Assembly (NCBI GenBank): GCA_963545085.1
Contig: CAUUHV010000010.1
Location: forward strand, 1 to 64,000
Source: Catonella sp963545085
Lineage (GTDB): Bacteria; Bacillota; Clostridia; Lachnospirales; Lachnospiraceae
DNA length: 64,000 nt
Reading direction: 5' to 3'
Shown here piece after piece: positions 49,213-58,535 of the stretch. Under the pieces are notes generated by a model. It saw only the letters and a program-made list of their open reading frames with translations, made no database searches and was not told the DNA's origin. The first letter of the stretch is position 1. Each line of letters opens with the position of its first letter. The position numbers were made by a program, and so were the translations under genes.

Positions 49213-51291
49213 ATGAGATTTTCGGTTTTGTACGAGTCTGAAAACAGGCTTCGTATTCATGTTTTACAGGATAGAATGAGTTTTGAGCAGGCGGATATAC
49301 TTCTATATTATATAAAGCAGCAGGACGGAGTGGATTATGCGAGGGTTTCGGAGAGAACCTGCGATGCTGTTATTAAGTTTTCGGCTCCGAAGGAGGAGAT
49401 AATAAAGGCGCTCGGAAGATTTAACTACAACAAAGCGAATGTTCCGAAAGACTTTATTAAAAATTCCGGAAGAGCTATAAGAGTGGAGTATGAAGAAAAG
49501 CTTATTTTAAAGATAGCGGGAAGGATTTTGAAGAAATTGTATCTTCCTGCACCTATAAGTATAGCTTTAACTCTTATTACCGCTGTGAAATATATAAAAA
49601 AGGGACTTGATTCTATTTTAAAAACAAAGCTTACCGTTGAGGTGCTTGACAGTATCGCAATAGGTGTTTCTCTGATACAGAGAAATTTTGATACGGCTTC
49701 TTCCGTGATGTTTTTATTGGGCATAGGAGAACTGCTTGAGGAATGGACACATAAAAAAACGGTGGATGATTTGGCGAGAACCATGTCACTTAATGTTAAT
49801 AAGGTATGGCTTATTAAAGACGGTTTGGAAGTCCTTGTCGACTTCGACGAAGTGAATACCGGTGACAGGGTGATTGTGCGTGTGGGAAATGTAATTCCTT
49901 TTGACGGTACGGTGGTTTCGGGCGAGGCTATGGTTAATCAGGCGACAATGACGGGAGAGTCGGAGCCTGTGAGGAAGGCGGAAGGAAACAGTGTTTTTGC
50001 GGGAACGGTACTTGAAGAGGGAGAGATTACACTTATTGTTAAGCAATGTGACGGAAAAAGCCGTTTTGAAAAAATTGTCGCTATGATAGAAGAAACGGAA
50101 AAGTTAAAAAGCGAGGTGGAAAGCAAGGCGGAGAGGATAGCGGACGGTCTGGTGCCTTACACGCTTTTAGGTACGGGACTCACTTATTTTCTTACGAGGA
50201 ATGTAACAAAGGCGGTTTCCGTACTTATGGTCGACTTTTCATGTGCGATAAAACTTGCAACCCCCATATCGGTGCTTTCCGCAATCAAGGAAGCGGGGCT
50301 TTGCGGCATTACGGTAAAGGGAGGCAAATATCTTGAAGCCGTGGCGGAGGCGGATACAATCGTTTTTGATAAAACGGGTACTCTTACCAAAGCGGAGCCT
50401 AAGGTAATGAGAGTTGTTCCGTTTACAGAACGAAGCGAGGACGAACTGCTTAGAATTGCCGCCTGCCTTGAAGAACACTTCCCTCATTCGATAGCGAACG
50501 CCGTTGTAAACGCAGCAAAAGAAAAAGGGCTTAATCATGAGGAGATGCACAGCAAGGTGAATTACATTGTGGCGCACGGTATAAGCACTACAATAACGGC
50601 TACCGGAGAAAAAGCGATTATAGGAAGTTATCACTTTGTTTTTGAAGATGAAAAAACTGTTATATCGGATGAATTTAAGAAAAGCTTTGAAGAGCTTCCT
50701 GATGATATGTCAAAGCTGTATATGGCGATAGGAGGCGTGCTTGCTGCAGTTATATGTATTTCGGATCCTATAAGAAAGGAAGCGCCTGAAGTTATAAGAA
50801 AGCTAAAAGATGCCGGAATCAAAAATATCGTTATGATGACGGGAGATAATGAGAATACGGCGAGAGCGATAGCAAAAGAAGTCGGAATTGATAAATATTA
50901 TGCTTCCGTTATGCCTGAGGATAAGGCGAGATTTGTGGAAGAAGAAAAGGCGAAGGGGAGAAAGGTTGTAATGGTAGGCGACGGAATAAACGATTCTCCG
51001 GCGCTTTCGGCGGCGAATTGTGCCGTGGCGATAAGTAAGGGAGCGGAGATTGCAAAGGAAGTGGCGGATATAACCCTGCTTGCCGAGGATTTAAATGAGC
51101 TTGTAAAATTAAGGGAGATATCGACGGCGCTTATGGACAGAATACATAAAAATTACAGAAAAATTGTCGCCGTGAACGGAAGTCTTATAGCTCTCGGAGT
51201 TTTAGGACTGTTGGCACCGGAAACGTCAGCGCTTTTTCATAATGCCTCAACTCTTTTGATAGGGATAGGCAGTATGACGGATTTAACATAA
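49213..51291 (+). CDS. Heavy-metal P1B-type ATPase (clostridial type)
   Basis: This 692-residue pump has an N-terminal ferredoxin-like domain (about 1-75) without a CxxC metal site. The actuator motif is TMTGESEPV, the phosphorylation site FDKTGTLTKAE, the HP-region variant EEHFPHSIANAV and the hinge VMVGDGINDSPALS. In the metal-binding membrane helix it reads SCAIKLATP instead of CPC or SPC, so the metal may not be copper or zinc; manganese, iron or cobalt are options. It exports metal or loads it onto exported proteins. Confidence 0.9.
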   Translation: MRFSVLYESENRLRIHVLQDRMSFEQADILLYYIKQQDGVDYARVSERTCDAVIKFSAPKEEIIKALGRFNYNKANVPKDFIKNSGRAIRVEYEEKLILKIAGRILKKLYLPAPISIALTLITAVKYIKKGLDSILKTKLTVEVLDSIAIGVSLIQRNFDTASSVMFLLGIGELLEEWTHKKTVDDLARTMSLNVNKVWLIKDGLEVLVDFDEVNTGDRVIVRVGNVIPFDGTVVSGEAMVNQATMTGESEPVRKAEGNSVFAGTVLEEGEITLIVKQCDGKSRFEKIVAMIEETEKLKSEVESKAERIADGLVPYTLLGTGLTYFLTRNVTKAVSVLMVDFSCAIKLATPISVLSAIKEAGLCGITVKGGKYLEAVAEADTIVFDKTGTLTKAEPKVMRVVPFTERSEDELLRIAACLEEHFPHSIANAVVNAAKEKGLNHEEMHSKVNYIVAHGISTTITATGEKAIIGSYHFVFEDEKTVISDEFKKSFEELPDDMSKLYMAIGGVLAAVICISDPIRKEAPEVIRKLKDAGIKNIVMMTGDNENTARAIAKEVGIDKYYASVMPEDKARFVEEEKAKGRKVVMVGDGINDSPALSAANCAVAISKGAEIAKEVADITLLAEDLNELVKLREISTALMDRIHKNYRKIVAVNGSLIALGVLGLLAPETSALFHNASTLLIGIGSMTDLT

Positions 51292-51303
51292 GGAGAATCG
51301 GAT

Positions 51304-51806
51304 ATGATAAGAAAAGCCGAAATGCTTGACCTTTGCGCGGCAAAACGAGTATATAAGATAGCAAGGGAAGAGATGAAAAGAACAGGAAACGAGTCTCAAT
51401 GGGGTGACAGTTATCCGAGTGAAGATATTATGAAGGATGATATAAAAAGGGAGCAGCTTTATCTGGGAGAGGATGACGGAGCGATATATTTTATATTTAT
51501 GCTTACCGATGAAAAAGAGGAAGAGTATGCGAGAATTTATGACGGCAGCTGGCTTAATGACGAACCTTATATTACATTGCATAGAGTAGCGAGTGACGGC
51601 AGGATTAAGGGAGTATTTAACAGGATATTTGATTTTGCATTAAAAAAATGGATGAACTGGGCATTTTTAATATAAGAATAGATACTCATGAGGATAACCT
51701 TACCATGCAGGCGGTTTTGAAAAAGCACGGGTTCAAGAAATGCGGGCTTGTTAATTTTAAATATGGTGGAGAAAGAATCGCGTATCAGTACAGGAGGGAG
51801 AACTGA
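51304..51806 (+). pseudogene. GNAT acetyltransferase split by a frameshift at an A7 run
   Basis: The first frame (51304-51675) encodes the N-terminal 120 or so residues of a GNAT-family N-acetyltransferase (MIRKAEMLDLCAAKRVYKIA; YITLHRVASDGRIKGVFNRI). It then ends with a short foreign tail. The -1 frame continues the fold from about 51651: MDELGIFNIRIDTHEDNLTM, then LKKHGFKKCGLVNF, to TGA 51804. The join lies at TTAAAAAAATGG (about 51641-51652). Restoring one A, or a -1 slip on the A run, gives a full-length protein of 167 residues. The stop overlaps the amylase start (TGATG). Confidence 0.8.
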
Positions 51807-53116
51807 TGTGGGCATATGAGAGAGTTTTTTACCAGTTTTATCCGATGGGGCTTACCGGCGCGCCGTTTGAAAATGATGGAAATCTTACACACAGAATATT
51901 AAAGGTGGTTGATTTCATTCCCCATCTTAAAAAAATGGGAATAGGCGCGGTTTACTTTTCGCCTGTTTTTGAGTCGGACAGCCATGGATATAATACGAGG
52001 GATTACAGAAAAATAGACGTAAGGCTCGGGACGAACGAGGATTTTAAAAAAGTCTGCGAAAAACTTCATGAGCAAGATATAAAGGTTATACTTGACGGGG
52101 TATTTAACCATGTAGGCAGAGGATTTTTCGGTTTCAAGGATGTGCTTGAAAATAGGGAAAATTCGCCTTATAGGGACTGGTTCAATATAAATTTTGCGGG
52201 AAACAGCGGGTATAATGACGGGCTCTGGTATGAAGGCTGGGAAGGACATTATGATCTGGTTAAGCTTAATCTTAAAAATCCTGCGGTTACGGACTATCTT
52301 ATAGAAAGCGTAAGATATTGGGTAAATGAATTTGATATAGACGGACTCAGGCTTGATGTGGCGTATATGGTTGACAGAGACTTTTTAAGGCGTTTAAGGA
52401 AGGAAACGGAAGTGATGAAGCCCGAATTCTTTCTTGCGGGAGAGATGATAGGCGGAGATTATAATCAAATAATGAATGATGAAATGTGTCACTCGGCTAC
52501 AAATTATGAGTGTTACAAAGGGCTGTACTCAAGTTTCAACAGTATGAATCTTTTTGAAATAATGCATTCCCTTAACCGTCAGTTCGGTGAGGAAAGCTGG
52601 ACATTATATAAAGGAAAGCATCTTATAAGTTTTGCGGATAATCATGATGTATCGAGGATTGCGAGCATTCTTACAGAGGAAAGACATATTCCGCTTGTTT
52701 ATGCTCTTATGTTTACAATGCCGGGCATACCGATGCTTTATTATGGAAGCGAGTGGGGATTCAAGGCTGATAAAAAAGAGGGCGATTCGGCGCTCAGACC
52801 TGCCTTTGACTCGCCGATTTTTAATGAGCTTACCGAGTATGTGTCAAAACTTACGAAGATTCATAATTCATTATCCGTGCTTTGGTATGGAAGCTTTAAG
52901 GCTCTACAGACAGCCAACAGACAATGCGCATTTTTAAGAAGCTTGGAAGGAAAGAGGATAGTTGTAGCGGTGAACGCGGATTCCGAAAGGGCAAGGCTTA
53001 ATTTTAACCTTGATAATACGGGAGAAAGCCTTACAGACCTTATTACAGGTGAAAAGGTAATATACAATTCAGGTATTGAAACGGACGGCTTCAGGGCGTA
53101 TATATTTGAGGTTTAG
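51806..53116 (+). CDS. Alpha-amylase-family glycoside hydrolase
   Basis: This 436-residue GH13-type enzyme acts on alpha-glucans or maltodextrins. The conserved regions are DGVFNHVG, GLRLDVAYMVD (nucleophile Asp), FFLAGEMIGG (acid/base Glu) and FADNHDVSRI (third Asp). There is no signal peptide, so it works in the cytoplasm, probably on imported maltodextrins. It is coupled to the broken GNAT gene by the TGATG overlap. Confidence 0.92.
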   Translation: MWAYERVFYQFYPMGLTGAPFENDGNLTHRILKVVDFIPHLKKMGIGAVYFSPVFESDSHGYNTRDYRKIDVRLGTNEDFKKVCEKLHEQDIKVILDGVFNHVGRGFFGFKDVLENRENSPYRDWFNINFAGNSGYNDGLWYEGWEGHYDLVKLNLKNPAVTDYLIESVRYWVNEFDIDGLRLDVAYMVDRDFLRRLRKETEVMKPEFFLAGEMIGGDYNQIMNDEMCHSATNYECYKGLYSSFNSMNLFEIMHSLNRQFGEESWTLYKGKHLISFADNHDVSRIASILTEERHIPLVYALMFTMPGIPMLYYGSEWGFKADKKEGDSALRPAFDSPIFNELTEYVSKLTKIHNSLSVLWYGSFKALQTANRQCAFLRSLEGKRIVVAVNADSERARLNFNLDNTGESLTDLITGEKVIYNSGIETDGFRAYIFEV

Positions 53117-53130
53117 ATGAGGACTCACGG

Positions 53131-53178
53131 AAATAACGGATTACAGGGAGCTTATGTAATCCGTTATTTCTTTTTTTG
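53131..53178. terminator. Strong terminator between convergent genes
   Basis: AAATAACGGATTAC (53131-53144) and GTAATCCGTTATTT (53156-53169) make a 14-bp stem followed by CTTTTTTT. The stem overlaps the last codons of the alaX-like gene. Confidence 0.92.
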
Positions 53179-54325
53179 AAGCCCTGAGAGCGCCCTGTAC
53201 CATCTCGGGACCGCCTCCTCCTTTAGCGGAGAATTTGTCGTTAAGCTCATTTTGAAGCTCTCTGCAATCAGAATCTTTACTGCTTATTATATAACTGTAG
53301 CCGGCTTCGTCATTGCCGGAAAAAATACCGCAATAGCCTTTAAAAGAAGAAGCCAGCATGTTTACGGTTTTTCTTATATAATTCACATCGGTTTCTTCGA
53401 CAAAAATAAGCGGAAGCGAGGTTGTGGAAAGTTTTTCGACTTCGTAGTCAAGCAGTTTTTCTTTTAATGCTTTTACTTTAAATTTATATTCATCCCTTTC
53501 ATTTTTTAAAGCTGATACCGCACTTATAAGAAGCTCCTTTTCAGAGGACAGAAGCCTTGAAATTTTACCGGCTTGGTTAAGAAATTCGGAAAAACTGTTT
53601 AAGGCTCTGAAACCGCAGAGAATTGAAAGTCTGACGCCGCCCTTATATTTGATGGAAGAAATTACTTTCAGTATACCTATTTCCCCCGTTCTTTTCACAT
53701 GCGGGCAGCAGCAGGCGCAATCGTCTATACCCGGTATGGAAACTATTCTTACCGGACCGGAAAGCTCGCCTTTGCTTCTGTAGTCAATTATCTTAAGCTC
53801 ATCTTCGGACGGATAACGACAGATTATTTCTATATTTTTTATTATAGCCTCATTTGTGAGCCTTTCCAAAACCGTAACATCGTCATTTGACAAAAAACCG
53901 CTATAATCCATTGTTACGATATTGTCCGAAAGATGAAAACCTATATTATCAAATCCGAAATGACTTTTAACAAGTCCGGAAAATATATGCTCTCCGGAAT
54001 GCTGCTGCATATTTGAAAATCTGTGATTCCAGTCTATTTCTCCGCTCAGTTCGATTCCTTTAAGCTTGTGGAAAATTTTGTAATCGGCATTTATTATATG
54101 TCTTATTATTCCTTCGTTATCAATTGAAACGTGTAAAACCGGATATTTGCTTCCATCTATTATAAACTCGCCTTTGTCGCAGGACTGTCCGCCGGATTCC
54201 GGAAAGAAAAGAGTTTTATTAAGAATTATATTAAGAACGTTTTCTCCGCTTTTTTCAACAGCTGTAATATTTGCGGTAAATTTTGTTTCGTACGGCAAAT
54301 CATCGTAAAGCTTGATTGTATACAT
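53141..54325 (-). CDS. Alanyl-tRNA editing protein (AlaX type, with DHHA1 domain)
   Basis: This 394-residue protein frees wrongly charged Ser- or Gly-tRNA(Ala). Residues 1-235 form the editing domain with the zinc ligands in MQQHSGEHIFSGL and the CACCCPHVKRTGEIG block. A coiled coil (about 250-300) leads to a DHHA1 domain with the glycine loop SAKGGGGPEMVQGAL. It is the long AlaX form. An AGGTTTT site precedes ATG. Confidence 0.92.
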   Translation of the reverse strand: MYTIKLYDDLPYETKFTANITAVEKSGENVLNIILNKTLFFPESGGQSCDKGEFIIDGSKYPVLHVSIDNEGIIRHIINADYKIFHKLKGIELSGEIDWNHRFSNMQQHSGEHIFSGLVKSHFGFDNIGFHLSDNIVTMDYSGFLSNDDVTVLERLTNEAIIKNIEIICRYPSEDELKIIDYRSKGELSGPVRIVSIPGIDDCACCCPHVKRTGEIGILKVISSIKYKGGVRLSILCGFRALNSFSEFLNQAGKISRLLSSEKELLISAVSALKNERDEYKFKVKALKEKLLDYEVEKLSTTSLPLIFVEETDVNYIRKTVNMLASSFKGYCGIFSGNDEAGYSYIISSKDSDCRELQNELNDKFSAKGGGGPEMVQGALRASKKEITDYISSL

Positions 54326-54664
54326 AAAACCTCCGAATTTAGGGAAAATTTCATTAAAAGTATTTTACTATACAGGCATGAGGATTAGCAAGGATTAAAA
54401 TAATCGTAATTTTAATTAAATAGGGGGTGGTAATCTTATGTATATAGTTTTATAATAGCTTTGTCACAGTAGGGATGGCTATATTGATGAAATGGGGATG
54501 AAAGAAAATAAAAAAATATAAAAAATGACGATTTGTACAAAAAAATATAGGTATTTCCAAAATATGAGTTGATAAAAGAACAGTTTTTGAGTAAAATGAA
54601 GTAGACGGTATATTGCGAGTGTGTATCGTCATATTTTAAATGAGTGCAAGAAAGGGAGTCAGTT
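54326..54664. other. Intergenic region before the CheY-like gene (339 bases)
   Basis: This divergent spacer is AT-rich. It holds a GGGGGTGG tract near 54422-54430 and A-rich runs near 54505-54560. I see no gene, no consensus promoter pair and no stable hairpin, although promoters for both neighbours must lie here. Confidence 0.3.
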
Positions 54665-55024
54665 ATGGCAAAGAAGGTATTGGTAGTTGATGATGCGGCA
54701 TTTATGAGAATGATGCTTAAGGATATCCTTTCTAAGAACGGATACGAGGTAGTGGGAGAAGGCGTAAACGGAAATGACGGCTTTGATAAGTATAAGGAAT
54801 TAAAGCCGGATATCGTTACATTGGATATCACTATGCCTGAGTGCGACGGCTTACAGTGCCTTAAGAAAATAAAGGAGTTCGATCCTGCTGCTAATGTCGT
54901 TATGTGTTCAGCTATGGGTCAGCAGGCGATGGTTATAGAGTCTATACAGAGCGGCGCTAAAGATTTTATAGTAAAGCCTTTCCAGCAGGACAGAGTTCTT
55001 GAGTCTCTTGCGAAGATTAAATAA
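54665..55024 (+). CDS. cheY: CheY-like response regulator
   Basis: The start is ATG 54665, 7 bases past AAAGGGAG. The 119-residue receiver domain alone has the acidic pair VVDDAAFMR, the phospho-acceptor Asp in VTLDITMPECDGL, the Thr/Ser in MCSAMGQQAM and the Lys in FIVKPFQ. It is a single-domain regulator of the CheY type. With the chemoreceptor at 42-44 kb it hints at motility or another CheY output elsewhere in the genome. Codon use suggests good expression. Confidence 0.9.
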   Translation: MAKKVLVVDDAAFMRMMLKDILSKNGYEVVGEGVNGNDGFDKYKELKPDIVTLDITMPECDGLQCLKKIKEFDPAANVVMCSAMGQQAMVIESIQSGAKDFIVKPFQQDRVLESLAKIK

Positions 55025-55081
55025 GTATCGTTTTAAAAAAGTGCTTAAGCAGGTATTAAGCGTTGTTTAAATAAAAATAAG

Positions 55082-55115
55082 GTCGGTTTTATTGATATAA
55101 ATCGGCTTTGTTTTT
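55082..55115 (+). terminator. Weak terminator after cheY
   Basis: GTCG...TTTAT and ATAAA...CGGC pair around a short loop and run into TTTGTTTTTG. Confidence 0.45.
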
Positions 55116-55182
55116 GAGCAATAAACCGAAGTTTAATATCATGTTCGTATGAAGTATGAATATGAAGTTTAGGATAACGGAT

Positions 55183-55214
55183 AAACGAGTAGGGAATTTT
55201 TTCCCTGCTCGTTT
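55183..55214. other. 14-bp stem with TTTT loop
   Basis: AAACGAGTAGGGAA (55183-55196) and TTCCCTGCTCGTTT (55201-55214) form a tight hairpin with one G-U pair. Neither side has a strong T run. It lies between cheY and the tRNA terminator. Confidence 0.5.
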
Positions 55215-55241
55215 GTGTGTAGATACATTAAGAAATCAGAT

Positions 55242-55278
55242 AAAAATGAAAGAGCCGCCGTGAATAAGGCAGCTCTTT
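55242..55278 (-). terminator. Terminator of the tRNA-Gly gene
   Basis: On the minus strand AAAGAGC plus GCC pair with GGC plus GCTCTTT across a small loop and are followed by CATTTTTA. It lies 8 bases past the tRNA 3' end. Confidence 0.75.
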
Positions 55279-55285
55279 TTATGAA

Positions 55286-55356
55286 AGCAGATGACGGGAA
55301 TCGAACCCGCCTCTCAACCTTGGGAAGGTCGCATTCTACCGATGAACTACATCTGC
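55286..55356 (-). tRNA. tRNA-Gly (anticodon CCC)
   Basis: The 71-nt sequence folds into a cloverleaf: acceptor stem GCAGATG/CATCTGC, D arm GTTCATCGGTAGAAT, anticodon stem CGACC/GGTTG with loop TTCCCAA (anticodon CCC) and T arm GGCGGGTTCGATTCCCGTC. The discriminator base is T. CCA is not encoded. Confidence 0.95.
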
Positions 55357-55423
55357 GAAACGAGTACATTATACTATCGGAAAGCTTTTTTGTAAAGCGG
55401 AGATTTATGGAGAATCGGGTTTT

Positions 55424-56395
55424 ATGGAATGTTTTTTTGACTTTGCGCCTATGGAAGGAATAACGGGCAGGGTATTTAGAAGGGTTTTTAATGAAAATTT
55501 TAAAGGAACGGATGAATTTTATACTCCTTTTATTTCGCCTAAGGAAAAAAGAGGTATAGATAAAAAAGATATTAAAGAGGTTCTTCCGGAAAATAATGAA
55601 GGAATAAAGCTTGTGCCTCAACTTCTTACGGCGGACGGAGACGCGTTCAATCTTGCGGCAAAAAGGCTTAACGGGCTCGGGTACGAACATATAAACCTGA
55701 ATTTGGGATGTCCGTCCGGAACGGTTGTAAATAAAGGAAAGGGAGCGGGAGCGCTTGTTGATATTAAAAGGCTTGAGGCACTTTTTTATAAAATTTTTGA
55801 AGGAGCCTTAAAAAATAATATGAAAATTTCTTTAAAAACGAGAATAGGGTTTAAGTCCGAAAAAGAGTTTATAAAACTTTTAGCCTTATATAAAAAATAT
55901 CCGTTTGAAAGCCTTATAATACATCCTCGAACGAGGGAGGAATATTACAGAGAAAAGATACATAGGGAGAGCTTTAGAGAAGCTGTGGATTTTTTTAAGG
56001 GAGAGGAAAATCGCTTAAGCTACAACGGAGATATAAACACGGTTTCGGATTTTGAAGGAATAAAGAAAGAATTTCCCGAAATAAACAGGGTTATGATTGG
56101 CAGAGGTTTTTTAAGAAATCCGTTTTTAATAGAAGAGCTTAAAGTGAAAAATGCGGAAAGAGAGAGAAAGACCCGGATTAAAAACTTTGAAGAAGCCTTG
56201 TTTCATGCCTATGTCGAGGATATTAAGAATGAAAATACAGCCGTATTAAAGATGAAAGAGCTTTGGAGCTATCTTATGAACAGCTTTGGCGGAGCGGAGA
56301 GATATGTAAAGGATATTAAAAAGGCAAAAAACGCGGCGGAATACAGGTCTGCGATAAATGTGCTTTTTTCAAACTGTGATCTGAAGCATGAATAA
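55424..56395 (+). CDS. dus: tRNA-dihydrouridine synthase family protein
   Basis: This 323-residue flavoenzyme reduces uridines in tRNA D loops. It has the FMN-barrel start FDFAPMEGITGRVFRR, the catalytic Cys region INLNLGCPSGTVVNKGKGAG, the LKTRIG block and RVMIGRGFLRNPF. It lies just past a divergent tRNA-Gly gene. Confidence 0.92.
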   Translation: MECFFDFAPMEGITGRVFRRVFNENFKGTDEFYTPFISPKEKRGIDKKDIKEVLPENNEGIKLVPQLLTADGDAFNLAAKRLNGLGYEHINLNLGCPSGTVVNKGKGAGALVDIKRLEALFYKIFEGALKNNMKISLKTRIGFKSEKEFIKLLALYKKYPFESLIIHPRTREEYYREKIHRESFREAVDFFKGEENRLSYNGDINTVSDFEGIKKEFPEINRVMIGRGFLRNPFLIEELKVKNAERERKTRIKNFEEALFHAYVEDIKNENTAVLKMKELWSYLMNSFGGAERYVKDIKKAKNAAEYRSAINVLFSNCDLKHE

Positions 56396-56485
56396 TTCCG
56401 GTTGATATGAGTACTGTGTTGTGGTATGCTTTACTGTGTTAAAGTGAAATGCTTCGGTTTGCCTGTGGCGCGAAAGGTGGGAGTT

Positions 56486-57703
56486 ATGAATAAGATTATG
56501 ATGAAAACGCCGCTTGTCGAGATGGACGGCGATGAGATGACGAGAATTATATGGAAAATTATCAAGAATGAGCTTATAAACCCTTTTATAGAGCTTAAAT
56601 CCGAGTATTATGACCTCGGGCTTGAGCACAGGAATGAAACCGATGACGATGTGACGATAAAATCGGCGGAGGCGACGCTTAAATACGGAGTAGCTGTAAA
56701 ATGCGCCACTATAACTCCCAATGCAGCAAGGGTAAAGGAATATAATTTAAAAGAAATGTGGAAAAGCCCGAACGGCACTATAAGAGCGGCTCTTGACGGT
56801 ACGGTATTCAGAACTCCTATACTTGTGAGAGGAATAGAGCCTTATGTGCGGACATGGAAGGAGCCTATAACTATAGCAAGGCATGCTTACGGAGATATTT
56901 ATAAAAATGTGGAGATGAAAACCGACAAGTCGGGCAGGGCGGAACTTGTGTTTACCGCCGATGACGGAACGGTTTATAAGGAGCTTATACATGAGTTTAA
57001 GGGAGCGGGCGTGATTCAGGGAGTGCATAATCTTAACGCGTCTATAGAAAGCTTCGCAAAAGCCTGCTTTGAGTATGCGCTTGAGGCAGGGAAGGATCTT
57101 TGGTTTTCCACTAAAGATACTATTTCTAAGAAGTATGACCATACTTTTAAGGACATTTTTGAGGAAATTTACGAGAAGGAATATAAAGATAAGTTTAAAC
57201 ATAAGGGAATCACATATTTTTACACTCTGATAGATGATGCCGTGGCAAGGGTAATGAGATCCGAGGGAGGGTTTCTTTGGGCTTGTAAAAATTATGACGG
57301 TGATGTCATGAGTGATATGCTTGCGTCGGCTTTCGGTTCGCTCTCCATGATGACATCTGTACTTGTCTCACCTAAGGGAGTATGGGAGTATGAGGCGGCG
57401 CACGGTACGGTGCAGAGGCATTATTATAAATATCTTAAAGGGGAGGAGACCTCTACAAATTCCATAGCGACCATTTTCGCATGGAGCGGAGCTTTGAAAA
57501 AAAGAGGAGAGCTTGACGGGCTTAAGGAGCTTACGGAGTTTGGCGAAAATCTTGAAAAAGCTGTTTCAGATACGGTTGAAAGCGGCGAGATGACCAAGGA
57601 TTTAGCGGTTATAAGCAAACTTAAAAATATAAAAACCTTAAATACGGAAAATTTTATTAAAGCGGTGAGAAACAGGCTTGAGAAGATATACGAGAGCAGA
57701 TGA
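56486..57703 (+). CDS. icd: NADP-dependent isocitrate dehydrogenase (eukaryote-like type)
   Basis: The start is ATG 56486, 5 bases past AGGTGGGAG; a longer frame to 56426 has no site. The 405-residue enzyme oxidises isocitrate to 2-oxoglutarate and makes NADPH. The substrate-binding block is KSPNGTIRAALDGTVFR, the metal-binding Asp lies in YTLIDDAVARVM and KNYDGDVMSDMLA, and the NADP site in YEAAHGTVQRHYYKYLKG. No citrate synthase or aconitase is adjacent. Confidence 0.95.
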   Translation: MNKIMMKTPLVEMDGDEMTRIIWKIIKNELINPFIELKSEYYDLGLEHRNETDDDVTIKSAEATLKYGVAVKCATITPNAARVKEYNLKEMWKSPNGTIRAALDGTVFRTPILVRGIEPYVRTWKEPITIARHAYGDIYKNVEMKTDKSGRAELVFTADDGTVYKELIHEFKGAGVIQGVHNLNASIESFAKACFEYALEAGKDLWFSTKDTISKKYDHTFKDIFEEIYEKEYKDKFKHKGITYFYTLIDDAVARVMRSEGGFLWACKNYDGDVMSDMLASAFGSLSMMTSVLVSPKGVWEYEAAHGTVQRHYYKYLKGEETSTNSIATIFAWSGALKKRGELDGLKELTEFGENLEKAVSDTVESGEMTKDLAVISKLKNIKTLNTENFIKAVRNRLEKIYESR

Positions 57704-57748
57704 AACTGCGTTTGCCTGCCGTGTAAATAAAAAGACGGGAAGGAATTT

Positions 57749-58531
57749 ATGACAAAATTAGGTTTTATAGGAATGGGAAATATGGCAAAGGCGCTTTTTA
57801 CGGGCTTTATCGCATCCGGTAAAGTAAGAGCGGATGAAGTAACAGCCTTTGCGCCTGATGAGGATAAACTCAAGAAAAATGCTGAAGCTTTGGGCTTTGT
57901 GCCGGAGGTTTCTTTAAGGAAGCTTGTAAAATCATCCGGGATAATAATAATGGCGTGCAAACCCTGTCATATAGAAGGCGTACTTGGCGAAATAGGTGAT
58001 TTGCTTGACGGAAAGGCACTTGTTTCGGTAGCCTTAGGCTGGGATTTTAAGAGGTATAAAGAAAGGCTCGGCGACAATGTGAAAGTGCAGTTTGTTATGC
58101 CGAATACGCCGGCTTCTGTCGGAGAAGGAGTGTTTCTTTTTGAGGAGGAAAATTCTCTTTCCGTTTCGGAGAGGAAGGAAATAAAGGAGCTTTTCGCCTC
58201 GGCGGGGATAGTTGAGGAGCTTCCTTCATCTCTTATGAAAATAGGCGGGGTTATTACGGGCTGCGGTCCCGCTTTTGCAGATATATTTATAGAGGCTTAC
58301 GCCGACTCTGCCGTTAAGTACGGTATACCGAGGAAAACAGCTTACAAACTGGTATCAAAAACTGTAAAGGGTGCCGCCGCCTTGCAGCTTGAAACCGGAG
58401 AACACCCGGGGGTGCTTAAGGATAAGGTATGCTCGCCGGGAGGAAGTACCATAAGAGGGATTGCGGCACTTGAAAAAGAGGGCTTAAGAAGGGCGGCGAT
58501 AGCTTCCGTGGATGAAATAATGGGAGAATAA
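57749..58531 (+). CDS. proC: Pyrroline-5-carboxylate reductase
   Basis: This 260-residue enzyme makes proline from pyrroline-5-carboxylate with NAD(P)H. It has the Rossmann start GFIGMGNMAKALFTGF, the block VQFVMPNTPASVGEG, the GCGPAFADIFIEAYAD helix and the closing SPGGSTIRGIAALE. It is followed 4 bases later by a SUKH gene. Confidence 0.95.
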   Translation: MTKLGFIGMGNMAKALFTGFIASGKVRADEVTAFAPDEDKLKKNAEALGFVPEVSLRKLVKSSGIIIMACKPCHIEGVLGEIGDLLDGKALVSVALGWDFKRYKERLGDNVKVQFVMPNTPASVGEGVFLFEEENSLSVSERKEIKELFASAGIVEELPSSLMKIGGVITGCGPAFADIFIEAYADSAVKYGIPRKTAYKLVSKTVKGAAALQLETGEHPGVLKDKVCSPGGSTIRGIAALEKEGLRRAAIASVDEIMGE

Positions 58532-58535
58532 AAAT

